A DNA stretch of 26,245 nt, taken from positions 1-26,245 of the forward strand of contig JBDHHV010000091.1 in NCBI GenBank assembly GCA_039589195.1, given 5' to 3'. Positions 5,737-13,734 of this stretch are shown piece after piece (position 1 is the stretch's first letter; every line of letters starts with the position of its first letter). A model generated the notes under the pieces. The model saw only the letters and a list, made by a program, of their open reading frames with translations, did not search any database and had not been told where the DNA came from. A program made the position numbers and the translations under genes. Source of the stretch: JBDHAC01 sp039589195. Lineage in GTDB: Bacteria > Gemmatimonadota > Gemmatimonadetes > Palauibacterales > Palauibacteraceae.

Positions 5737-7557
5737 TCAGCGGCCTGCCTCGGGCGCCAGGCGGAGATAGACGTCCCCCCGAGCGCTCTCGGTCACCAAC
5801 CGGTCTCCGAACCTGCGCAGCGAGATCGCCGTCACGTAGATCGTGGCCGCGGCACTCTCGCTCACCGCCTCGATGCGCAGGGCGTCGGCCTCGACGCTCG
5901 GGTCTCCGGGATAGGCGAGGATGCGAGCGGCTGCGGCTCGCTCCAGGAGATCGGCGAATGAAACCTCCAGAAGCTGGACCCCGTTGCGCGAGATACGCAG
6001 CAGGTTCTGCGACTCGTCCATGCGCAGGTCGATCGTGTCGGCCCCCGCCGTGAACCGGTCGGTCTGCAGGTCAGCGAAGGTGAGGGCGAAACCGAACCCG
6101 CGTATGGGTCGCAGCTCCTTCTGGGGCTGCGCCTGGTAGGTCACGAACTCGCCGATCCGGGCACCGTCGGGTCCCACCGGCTCCATACCCAGGTGACGCA
6201 TGATCAGGTGAGCGCGTTCCCTCGCTTCGCCCCGCTCGGATGTCCCCGTGCCTCCGATCGTGTCGATCTCGGCCAGCCGCCCCTCGAACCACGGGTCGAT
6301 CGATCCGGTGCCGTGCTTCTCGACGAGGTACCGCAGGACCGCGGTCATCTGCTCTCGGTCCTCGGCGGGCACCGCCGCCGTCGTCGCTCGCGCGGTGCCG
6401 TCCACCAGCACCCCCGCCCGTGCCAACAACCCCTCGAGTCGCTCTCGCTGGCTGGCCCGGGACACGGCGTACGCGGACCACGGACCCGCGAAGGTCAGGA
6501 AGGCGAGTAGCGCTAGGGTCGTGGGGATGATCCGAATGTTGCGCGATCGGGTCAGGGAGTAGAAGAACGCGATCCCCGCCAGCCACAGGGCGAGCACGGT
6601 CAGCAAGTATCGATGCTCGGTGACGCCGTACTGATCGATGCGCTTCCAGATCGCCAGGAGCAGCATGACGATCGAGGGGAAGAGCCCCACGTAGAACCAA
6701 CGCGCGTATACCTCGATCCACCGTTGATCCGACCGCTCACGCTCCGGGTGCACCAGAAGGAGCGCGAGGATCCCGAGCGCCGCCAGCGCCGAGACGAGGT
6801 AGCCGATCCAACCGCTCGGCCACACCCGCGTGACGAGGATCCGCACGATGTAGGCGGTGACGATCGTCAGGTAGACCACCACGAGTGGGACGAGGACGAA
6901 CTGAGCGAAGACCCTCAGACCCCGGGGGTAGTCGGTGACCCGCTGTAGCGCGCCCAGGTCCTTGGGGACCCCGGCCGTGAAGAACCACGTGTTGAATACG
7001 AGCCCGATCAATGCGAAGAGACGGAAGTAGCTCTCCTCCTCCACGGACACCCCCAGCAGGTTGTCGAGGGCCGCCAGCGCGATCGCGAGTCCCACGAACA
7101 ACACGGCCGAGTAAATCCCGGCGGTCAGGAAACGGAGGAAGAGCGCCCTGTTGTACTGCCAGAAACCGCTATCCTCGTCGAGCCCGGCATACGGCAGAAA
7201 CGCGGCGAGCAAGTGAAAGCCGATGCTGAGTTGAAAGTACCGGGTGAGCGCGATCGGATCCGACCACCTCGGCCAGGCGAAGAAGAACACCCCCAGACCG
7301 AGGATCCCGAGCAGCCTGGCCCATGCCCCGACCGCGACCCGGCGGGTGCGGCGCTCGGCGAACAAGGCGAGAGCGAAGAACAGCGGAAGTCCGAGGCTCG
7401 CGGATACGAACCAGCGAGCCCACATGCGACCGTCGTCGGAGTCTATCCCCAGGATGGCGGCGAGCGCCGCCAGGAGCGCGCTGGCGATGACCAGCGGGAA
7501 GCGCGCCACTGCGGAGCGGGCACCCTCCAGAGCTATTTGGAGCGACGGGAGTCTCAT
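5737..7557 (-). CDS. DUF4153-domain multi-pass membrane protein
   Basis: The 606-residue protein starts at an ATG with CAGGAG 7 nt upstream. About eleven to twelve hydrophobic helices occupy residues 20-370. Family-typical stretches are QYNRALFLRFLTAGIYSAVL, FFTAGVPKDLGALQRVTDYP, GLRVFAQFVLVPLVVVYL and YARWFYVGLFPSIVMLLLAI followed by KRIDQYGVTEHRYL. These match DUF4153, an uncharacterised bacterial membrane family. The last roughly 230 residues are soluble and contain charged, strand-rich sequence, presumably on one face of the membrane. The gene is third in an apparent operon behind the aminotransferase and HD genes, 47 bp after the HD stop. Its function is unknown, and nothing in the neighbourhood identifies a substrate. 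Confidence 0.85.
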   Translation of the reverse strand: MRLPSLQIALEGARSAVARFPLVIASALLAALAAILGIDSDDGRMWARWFVSASLGLPLFFALALFAERRTRRVAVGAWARLLGILGLGVFFFAWPRWSDPIALTRYFQLSIGFHLLAAFLPYAGLDEDSGFWQYNRALFLRFLTAGIYSAVLFVGLAIALAALDNLLGVSVEEESYFRLFALIGLVFNTWFFTAGVPKDLGALQRVTDYPRGLRVFAQFVLVPLVVVYLTIVTAYIVRILVTRVWPSGWIGYLVSALAALGILALLLVHPERERSDQRWIEVYARWFYVGLFPSIVMLLLAIWKRIDQYGVTEHRYLLTVLALWLAGIAFFYSLTRSRNIRIIPTTLALLAFLTFAGPWSAYAVSRASQRERLEGLLARAGVLVDGTARATTAAVPAEDREQMTAVLRYLVEKHGTGSIDPWFEGRLAEIDTIGGTGTSERGEARERAHLIMRHLGMEPVGPDGARIGEFVTYQAQPQKELRPIRGFGFALTFADLQTDRFTAGADTIDLRMDESQNLLRISRNGVQLLEVSFADLLERAAAARILAYPGDPSVEADALRIEAVSESAAATIYVTAISLRRFGDRLVTESARGDVYLRLAPEAGR

Positions 7558-7604
7558 GTCGCTACTCCTGGCAGGTCATCGGAACCCCGGCTGCACGCGC
7601 TCGC

Positions 7605-8498
7605 TCAGAAGCGGAAGCGCTGAACGAGGCGCTTCTCCGTCTCACCTTCTATCACCGCTTCGACCAGGACGTGCCGCTCCAGCCTTGACCCCTTCAGCTT
7701 CCGCCTGAGCAGCTCGTCCACCTGGAACACGCCGGCAGAGTTGCTCATCTCGATCCGAATGCGGACAGGATGCGTCTCACACGATTCGATGTGCAGCCCC
7801 TCGATCGCCGCCGCTGATACCGCGTGGATGCTGGTCGACCCCGCGGTGAACGGGATCCGCGAGCGGCCCTGGGCCATATCCAGTGCGTCCGCGATCCTCA
7901 GGATCCCGCCTTCGACCGTCAGGGGCCTGCCGCCCGATCGGTGGGAGATGATCGCGTGCTGGATCTCGGATCGCACGATCGTATCCAATGGCGGTTCGTA
8001 CACCCCGGTGAGAAGCTCATCCAGAATCGGTTGTGCCACAAAGAGCGAGAAGCCCTCGTGGCCCTCACGGTGGATTGACATGCCCACGTCGTGGAACAGC
8101 GCCGCGAGGGCGACTACGACCTCGGCGTCGGCTCGCTCGAGACCGTAGTCCGAGACGACGTTCGGTTCCACGTCGGCCGCCATGAGGAGCCGGAGCAGAC
8201 GAAGCGCCGAGTTCGCGACGATCTGCACGTGCACGGGGCCGTGATCCGACATGTGGAGCCGTTCGACGGCGGTCACGTTCGCCGCCACCCATAGCGCGTA
8301 CGTGCGATCGTGCGCGTTAACGCGCTCCACGATCTCTGCCAGCCTCGCGTTATGGCGCGCCGGGAGCTTGATCCGGACACGATTCGCGAACCGCTCCGCG
8401 AGAGTGAGCCTCGGTGCACCAGCGTCCGGCGCGTCGCCGCCGGCGACGGAGTCCTCACCTTCAGCGGTGCTCGCGGGTGCTCCTCGGGGGGGGATCAC
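7605..8498 (-). CDS. HD-domain metal-dependent phosphohydrolase
   Basis: The 297-residue protein has the full set of HD-superfamily metal ligands: His86/His90 in SDHGPVHVQIVAN, the His136-Asp137 pair in ALFHDVGM, His143 and His147 in SIHREGHE, His181/His186 in HAIISHRSGG, and Asp204/Asp207 in RIADALDMAQGR. HD proteins of this type cleave phosphomonoesters or phosphodiesters, often of nucleotides; the substrate here cannot be read from sequence. About 50 N-terminal residues are low-complexity, and a C-terminal domain of about 80 residues (from SIHAVSAAA) follows. The GTG start overlaps the stop of the upstream aminotransferase as GTGA, so translation is probably coupled. That overlap is also the reason for choosing this start. 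Confidence 0.88.
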   Translation of the reverse strand: MIPPRGAPASTAEGEDSVAGGDAPDAGAPRLTLAERFANRVRIKLPARHNARLAEIVERVNAHDRTYALWVAANVTAVERLHMSDHGPVHVQIVANSALRLLRLLMAADVEPNVVSDYGLERADAEVVVALAALFHDVGMSIHREGHEGFSLFVAQPILDELLTGVYEPPLDTIVRSEIQHAIISHRSGGRPLTVEGGILRIADALDMAQGRSRIPFTAGSTSIHAVSAAAIEGLHIESCETHPVRIRIEMSNSAGVFQVDELLRRKLKGSRLERHVLVEAVIEGETEKRLVQRFRF

Positions 8499-9664
8499 GC
8501 GGGCACTCGGGCTCGGGCCGACTCCAGGCGGCGGGCAGCCTCCTTCAGCAGCTCCTCCGTCTTGCAGAAGGCGAAGCGGACGAGGTGTCGACCGTCCTCC
8601 GGGCGGTGGAAGAAACTGGAACCGGGGACCGGGGCGACGCCGACCTCCGCCGTGAGCCAGGCGGCGAACTCGTCGTCCGGGAGCTCGCTGAGCTCCGAGA
8701 AGTCAGCCAGCATGTAATACGCGCCTTCCGGGGGCCCGCACTTGAAGCCGGCGTCGATCAGGGCTCCGTAGAACACGTCGCGCTTGGCCCGGTACGAGTC
8801 TCCCAGCTCCCGGTAGTAGACCTCCGGGAGCGTCTCGAGGCCAGCCGCGACCCCCTCCTGGAGCGGGGCCGCCGCACCGACGGTGAGAAAATCGTGCACC
8901 TTTCGGATCGCATCCGTCACGAGGGGGTGGGCGACGATCGTTCCGATGCGCCACCCGGTGACCGCGAACGTCTTCGACGCACTGCTGACCGTAATCGTGC
9001 GATCCCGCATCCCGGGGAGCGTGGCCATCGGGATGTGCTCGCGTCCGTCGTAGATGATGTGCTCGTACACCTCGTCGGTCACCGCGTACGCGTCGAACTC
9101 CTGACACAGAGCCGCGATTCCCTCGAGCTCGGTCCGAGAGAAGACGTTCCCGGTGGGGTTGTTGGGTGTGTTCACGACGATCGCCCGGGTGCGCTCCGAG
9201 AAGGCGGCCCGCAGCCGGTCCAGGTCGATCCTCCAGCCTTCGCCCAGCGGCACGAACCGGGGAGTCGCCGCGCACAGCACCGTATCGGGACCGTAGTTCT
9301 CATAGAACGGCTCCAGCACGATGACCTCGTCGCCCGGATCGACGATCGCGAGGAGGGCTGACACTACCGCCTCCGTAGCGCCGCACGTCACGGTGACCTC
9401 CGTCTCCGGATTCACCTCCATCCCATACCAGTCCGCGTACTTGGCGACGAGCGCGTCTCGGAAGCGCTTCGCTCCCCAAGTGATCGCGTACTGGTTGACG
9501 TCGTCGTGGATGGCGGTCGCGGCGGCATCCTTCACCGTCTCGGGCGCGGGGAAGTCCGGAAACCCCTGCGCCAGGTTGATCGCGTCGTGCTCCGTCGCGA
9601 GCCGCGTCATCATGCGGATCACGGACTCGGTGTACCCGTGCGTTCGTCTCGCCGTGTGTGTCAT
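8495..9664 (-). CDS. Class I/II PLP-dependent aminotransferase
   Basis: The 389-residue protein is a fold-type I aminotransferase. The cofactor lysine is Lys231 in SSASKTFAVTGWRIG. The substrate-carboxylate/PLP contacts are visible as NTPNNPTG (Asn169), TDEVYEH (Asp197, Tyr200) and the C-terminal Arg in GRHLVRFAF. The N-terminal INLAQGFPDFPAP resembles the branch that includes kynurenine, methionine and glutamine-phenylpyruvate aminotransferases, so an aromatic or methionine substrate is plausible but unproven. The ATG at 9664 has no Shine-Dalgarno; CATAAT lies 7 nt upstream, which could mean a leaderless transcript. This is the first gene of the run aminotransferase, HD phosphohydrolase, DUF4153. 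Confidence 0.92.
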   Translation of the reverse strand: MTHTARRTHGYTESVIRMMTRLATEHDAINLAQGFPDFPAPETVKDAAATAIHDDVNQYAITWGAKRFRDALVAKYADWYGMEVNPETEVTVTCGATEAVVSALLAIVDPGDEVIVLEPFYENYGPDTVLCAATPRFVPLGEGWRIDLDRLRAAFSERTRAIVVNTPNNPTGNVFSRTELEGIAALCQEFDAYAVTDEVYEHIIYDGREHIPMATLPGMRDRTITVSSASKTFAVTGWRIGTIVAHPLVTDAIRKVHDFLTVGAAAPLQEGVAAGLETLPEVYYRELGDSYRAKRDVFYGALIDAGFKCGPPEGAYYMLADFSELSELPDDEFAAWLTAEVGVAPVPGSSFFHRPEDGRHLVRFAFCKTEELLKEAARRLESARARVPA

Positions 9665-9671
9665 GCGGGGA

Positions 9672-9677
9672 ATTATG
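9672..9677 (-). promoter_or_regulatory. Possible -10 box (CATAAT) for aminotransferase operon
   Basis: On the minus strand CATAAT ends 7 nt before the ATG at 9664, in an AT-rich spot within GC-rich sequence. No convincing -35 was seen. If used, transcription would start at or near the ATG, which agrees with the missing Shine-Dalgarno. Confidence 0.3.
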
Positions 9678-10034
9678 GAGGGCGACCCTGCGGGCGAACA
9701 GGGTCACGCGCAGGTCCGGGATCGCGGCACGTCCCGGGTACCGCGCCGGAGGCGGATGCAACCCTCCAGGCTCCACCGACATCCAAAAGCTGAAACGGGA
9801 CAGGTGTTGGAGGCGGGTGCGGTACTTGCGATGAAGCGCCGGAAACGCGCGAGGGCCGGGGAAACGATTAATGGATCGATCGACCGTGATGACGAATCGA
9901 TCGGGCATGGCCGTGAAACCGATGGCCCGCGCAGGCCGTTGTTGTGGCACAGGAGGGTGACCCGGACGGGCTCGAGCTCGAAGCAGCGAGCCGGGATGGA
10001 GAACCCGAGACATATAGACGGTGAGGAGTGGAGG
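9678..10034. other. Intergenic region without a convincing gene
   Basis: This 357-bp stretch lies between the aminotransferase start and a possible small gene. Frames that cross it on either strand have no family resemblance or proper start. It contains a lower-GC patch (9861-9905) with two copies of ATCGATCG at 9875-9882 and 9896-9903, exactly 21 bp apart, each within a palindrome (CGATCG). This spacing of two helical turns is operator-like. No tRNA, riboswitch or terminator was recognised. Confidence 0.5.
9874..9903. promoter_or_regulatory. Operator-like pair of CGATCG palindromes, 21-bp spacing
   Basis: ATCGATCG occurs at 9875-9882 and again at 9896-9903. The first sits in the 8-bp palindromes GATCGATC and TCGATCGA. 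The 21-bp period places both on one face of the helix, as for a dimeric regulator. It lies between the leftward aminotransferase operon and the rightward small frame. No regulator gene is adjacent, so this rests on pattern alone. Confidence 0.25.
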
Positions 10035-10172
10035 ATGCCGAACGTGAATCCGCGAAAAGCAGGTGCGACGTCCGGGAAGCCGGTTCCCGGAGAGGCGAGA
10101 CGCGAGCCCGAGCCAACGCGGGCGGAGATGCCCGAGTGGCTGGCGAAGGAGCTGTTCAAGATCTTCGTCTGA
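10035..10172 (+). CDS. Possible small protein, 45 residues
   Basis: The ATG at 10035 is preceded by GAGGAG (10023-10028) with a 6-nt spacer, the best feature in favour of a real gene. The predicted peptide is basic and proline-rich in its first 30 residues and ends in a short amphipathic helix (MPEWLAKELFKIFV). No family is recognised and there is no membrane segment or signal peptide. An in-frame ATG lies 14 codons upstream, but it lacks an equally good ribosome site. The frame is convergent with the antiporter gene, leaving a gap of about 100 bp. It could equally be a chance frame. Confidence 0.35.
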   Translation: MPNVNPRKAGATSGKPVPGEARREPEPTRAEMPEWLAKELFKIFV

Positions 10173-10273
10173 GGGCGTCCTGCGGCCTCATATCTACCCC
10201 GGGTGGGGCGCGGCCAATACCGACCACACGAACCGCACGACCTGGTCGCCCCCGCCCACCCCTTTCATTCAGC

Positions 10274-12136
10274 TCATTCCGCGAGCTCCCATTCGTTCCG
10301 CTCGAGCCACGCTCTAGCCGGGGCGTCGTCATCTGCGGCCCAGGCGAAAACGACGTGGTCTCCCTTTCGTATGGCCACGCGATCGTCGACCGGGTTGGGT
10401 CGCCCTCCTCGAACGTGAGCCAGAGCCAGGATGGGAACCGAAGATCCTGATTCGTCCCGGGCGTCTTGGAACGGCGCTCGACCCGAACCGGCGAAACGCC
10501 AACGGCTGGTGCTCGCGGTTTGGTGCAGAAAGTCGTGACGCCATCGCTCGAGCGCGATCTCGTGCCCGAACAGGACCCGGACGCCGGCCTCGTGCACCTG
10601 TTCACCGGCCACGCCCGCGCTGCGGACGTCCAGTGCCACCAGCGTACGCTCCAGGCCGTACAACTCCAGGGCCTTGCCGGCGAGCAGGAGGTTTATGGCT
10701 TCGTTCGGCGTGACCGCGCTGAACGAGCGGCGCACCTCCGCGTCGGCCAGGCGAAGCGTCTTCTCCTCGCTCGCGTTGCCGTACACGACCCGGAATCCCT
10801 CGGCCTCGGCGGCCTGAGCCTCGTTGGAGTTGGTGTCGATCAGGATGATCGGCTCGTCCGGCCCACCGGCCCCGCGCAGCGCGCTCGCGAGCGCACGCCC
10901 GAGCGCGTTCGCGCCGACGATCACGTGTCCATGGTTCCCGAGCCGGCGTACGCCGAGGAGACGCGCGACGACTCCGGCCGTACCGCCCTGGACCACGACC
11001 GTCATGGCGATCACGAGAAACACCAGGGCCCTCAGTTGATCGCCTTCCGCCGACATGCCCTGCGCGGCCAGCCGGTCCGCGAACAGAGAAGAGATGGCGA
11101 AGGCGACGATGCCGCGGGGCGCCAGCCACGCCAGAAAGGCTCGTTCGTTCAGCCGCAGATCGGAGCGGTACGTGCAAGCCCAGATCCCGAGCGGGCGAAC
11201 CAGCAGGATGAGCGCGAGCACCGTGGCGATGCCGCGCCACCCGAGTGCGCTCACCTGTTCGAGTGGGACGGCGGCCGCGAGCAGGATGAACAGGAGCCCC
11301 ACCAGCAGGATCGTAAGCTGCTCCTTGAACTCGACCAGCGCCCGCTCGACCCGGGTCCGCATGTTCCCGACGACGAGCCCGGCGATCGCGACCGCCATGA
11401 TTCCGCTCTCCGGGAGTAGCGCGTCGCTCACCTCGAACAACGCCAGAACGCCGGCGAGCGTGAAGATGTTCTCGTAGCCCAGCGGCACCACGTTGCGGAG
11501 GCGGAGCAGGAGGCCCACGACGAAGCCTCCTCCCAACCCGAGGACGACCCCGAACGCGAGCCGGGCGGGCAACCCGAGTAGCCCGGTGGCGGCGCCACGC
11601 GCCGACGTCTCCAGAATCACCTCGAGCGCGACGACCGCCACGATGGCGCCGATCGGATCGATGAGGATGCCTTCGGCTTCCAGGATTGTGCGCAGCCTGG
11701 CCTTCACTCGAATGCGCCGCATGATCGGGTTGATCACGGTGGGCCCGGTGACGATCACGAGTGTCCCGAACAGGAGAGCGACTCTCCAGTCCCACCCGAT
11801 GAAGGCGATCGAGGCGACCATGGCGCCCACCGCCGTTATCGCGGCGCCGAGTGTGATCAGCTCCCGGATCGTGAACGCCTGCCGCCGGAGGCGTCCGATG
11901 TTGAGGTTCAGACCCCCCTCGAACAGCACGACGGCTATCGAGAGACCCACGATATGGTGCAGACCGTCGCCGAGACTCTCGGGGATGACGAGCGCCGCGA
12001 ACCGTGGCCCGAGCAGGACTCCGACCGCCAGAAGCAGGATGATGCCCGGGATCCGGAGGTGCCGCGCGACCGACTGGGCGAGAACCCCCGCCGCGAGGGC
12101 CATCGCGAACGTCAGGGCGGGATCGTGAAAGTCCAT
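10274..12136 (-). CDS. NhaP-type cation/proton antiporter with TrkA-N domain
   Basis: The protein (620 residues from the preferred ATG at 12136) has about a dozen hydrophobic helices over residues 10-390. CPA1-type signatures are VVLFEGGLNLN, VTGPTVINPIMRRI and EGILIDPIGAIVAVV; the acidic residue in this last motif is the expected ion site. A cytosolic Rossmann-type TrkA-N module follows (GHVIVGANALGRALASAL), with the nucleotide-binding glycines relaxed to GANALG. A short RCK_C-like end comes last (VPILALAHV...VAIRKGDHVVFAW). It should exchange Na+ or K+ for H+ across the inner membrane under nucleotide control. The longer start at 12184 adds a segment with no family resemblance; neither start has a strong ribosome site. 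It diverges from egtB across about 230 bp. Confidence 0.88.
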   Translation of the reverse strand: MDFHDPALTFAMALAAGVLAQSVARHLRIPGIILLLAVGVLLGPRFAALVIPESLGDGLHHIVGLSIAVVLFEGGLNLNIGRLRRQAFTIRELITLGAAITAVGAMVASIAFIGWDWRVALLFGTLVIVTGPTVINPIMRRIRVKARLRTILEAEGILIDPIGAIVAVVALEVILETSARGAATGLLGLPARLAFGVVLGLGGGFVVGLLLRLRNVVPLGYENIFTLAGVLALFEVSDALLPESGIMAVAIAGLVVGNMRTRVERALVEFKEQLTILLVGLLFILLAAAVPLEQVSALGWRGIATVLALILLVRPLGIWACTYRSDLRLNERAFLAWLAPRGIVAFAISSLFADRLAAQGMSAEGDQLRALVFLVIAMTVVVQGGTAGVVARLLGVRRLGNHGHVIVGANALGRALASALRGAGGPDEPIILIDTNSNEAQAAEAEGFRVVYGNASEEKTLRLADAEVRRSFSAVTPNEAINLLLAGKALELYGLERTLVALDVRSAGVAGEQVHEAGVRVLFGHEIALERWRHDFLHQTASTSRWRFAGSGRAPFQDARDESGSSVPILALAHVRGGRPNPVDDRVAIRKGDHVVFAWAADDDAPARAWLERNEWELAE

Positions 12137-12364
12137 GGGGAGGGAAGCTCCGTCGGCTCCAGCGAGTTGACAAGCCGCACGCATCGCGCGGGCTGGCGGG
12201 CGCGCCGGAGAAAGAAGCCTGCGTGGCCTTCCCTCCGGAACCCATCAACTCGAACCCGGTAGGACCGGGATCCACGTCGGGGCCACGCTCGGCCGGCCCC
12301 ACCACCGCGTGAGCCGCTACACCGGCGGAGAAGACGACAGCGAACCCCCGGAGGAACACGACAC

Positions 12365-13732
12365 ATGCCCGATCAAGCCATAGCCGAGGGCGCGCCCGCC
12401 GTGACAGGCGCTCATACACCGACGGACCGCTACCAGGCGATCCGCCGGTCCACCGAAGCGCTTTGTGAGCCGCTTGCCACGGAGGACTACGTCGTCCAGA
12501 CCATGGTCGATGTGAGCCCCACCAAATGGCACCTGGCACACGTGACCTGGTTCTTCGAGACGTTCATCCTCCGGGAACATGCCTCGTGGTACGAGCCGCT
12601 GAACCCCGAGTACGCGTTCCTCTTCAACTCCTATTACCTCCAGGCGGGCGAGCATTGCCGCAATCAACGCGGCTACATCTCGCGACCCACGGTGGAGGAG
12701 GTGTACGAATACCGCCGCCACGTCGATAGGGGCATACTGAGGCTGCTCGGCGAGGCCGGCGAAGCGCAGACCAGCACGCTGGCGCCGTTGGTCGAGATCG
12801 GCCTCCAGCACGAGCAGCAGCATCAGGAACTGCTGCTGACAGACATCAAGCACGTCCTCTCGGTGAACCCCTTGCGTCCGGTCTATCGGGACTCGGAGAG
12901 GGTTGTCGCGTCGACCGTGCCGGATCTGCGGTGGCTCCGTTTGGATGAGGGACTCCACTGGATCGGCCATCCACCGGAAGGAGCGGGCTTCGCATATGAC
13001 AACGAAACACCGCGGCACCGGCACTTCCTGAACGAGTTCCTGTTGGCGAATCGGCTGGTGACGAACGGAGAGTACCTGGAGTTCATGAAGGACGGAGGGT
13101 ACGAGCGGGGCGAGCTATGGCTCTCGGAGGGCTGGGCCACGGTCCGGGAGCGGGGCTGGAGCGAGCCGTTCTATTGGGAGAAGCGGGACGGGGGCTGGTG
13201 GTCGTTCACCCTCTCCGGGATGCGCGAGATCGCCTTCAGCGAGCCCGTATGTCACCTCAGCTACTTCGAGGCGGATGCGTTCGCGCGTTGGGCCGGCGCC
13301 AGGCTGCCCACGGAGCAGGAGTGGGAGGTGGCCGCGAGGACGGTTCCGGTCCGGGGCAATTTCGTGGAGACCGGACAGCTGCACCCGGCGAGTCCGGAGG
13401 CGGAACAGGTCACGCTGCCGACAGGCAACGGGACACGGCAGCCGGCATCCAATGGTAGCCAGCCACTACCCGACGCGGACGATCGGCTACTCCAGATGTA
13501 CGGCGATGTGTGGGAGTGGACGCGCAGCCAGTACTCGCCCTATCCGGGATACGAGCCGGCTCCGGGGGCGCTCGGAGAGTACAACGGCAAGTTCATGAGC
13601 AACCAGTTCGTGCTCCGCGGGGGCTCCTGTGCGACCTCGGTCACCCACATTCGGCCGACGTATCGCAATTTCTTCCCGGCCGACGCGACGTGGCAGTTCA
13701 TGGGGGTTCGACTCGCGCGCGACGTCAAATAG
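12365..13732 (+). CDS. egtB: Ergothioneine biosynthesis sulfoxide synthase EgtB
   Basis: The 455-residue protein starts at an ATG preceded by CGGAGGAAC. The N-terminal DinB-like four-helix part carries the iron ligands: His59 in SPTKWHLAHVTWFFE, and His149 and His153 in QHEQQHQE. The C-terminal part is a formylglycine-generating-enzyme-like (C-type lectin) fold, shown by LPTEQEWEVAAR, GDVWEWTRSQYSPYPGY, FVLRGGSCAT and PTYRNFFPADATWQFMGVRLAR. EgtB is a cytosolic non-haem iron enzyme that joins a thiol (cysteine or gamma-glutamylcysteine) to N-trimethylhistidine with O2, forming a sulfoxide precursor of ergothioneine. Length and motif order are normal. The usual partner egtD (histidine methyltransferase) is not in this window. 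The stop lies 2 bp from the convergent lhr stop. Confidence 0.93.
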   Translation: MPDQAIAEGAPAVTGAHTPTDRYQAIRRSTEALCEPLATEDYVVQTMVDVSPTKWHLAHVTWFFETFILREHASWYEPLNPEYAFLFNSYYLQAGEHCRNQRGYISRPTVEEVYEYRRHVDRGILRLLGEAGEAQTSTLAPLVEIGLQHEQQHQELLLTDIKHVLSVNPLRPVYRDSERVVASTVPDLRWLRLDEGLHWIGHPPEGAGFAYDNETPRHRHFLNEFLLANRLVTNGEYLEFMKDGGYERGELWLSEGWATVRERGWSEPFYWEKRDGGWWSFTLSGMREIAFSEPVCHLSYFEADAFARWAGARLPTEQEWEVAARTVPVRGNFVETGQLHPASPEAEQVTLPTGNGTRQPASNGSQPLPDADDRLLQMYGDVWEWTRSQYSPYPGYEPAPGALGEYNGKFMSNQFVLRGGSCATSVTHIRPTYRNFFPADATWQFMGVRLARDVK

Positions 13733-13734
13733 CC

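Noticed and set aside
9321..10034. Long plus-strand frame leading into the 45-residue ORF
   Set aside because: Its first half is antisense to the aminotransferase and the rest is low-complexity; only the last 45 codons have a ribosome site.
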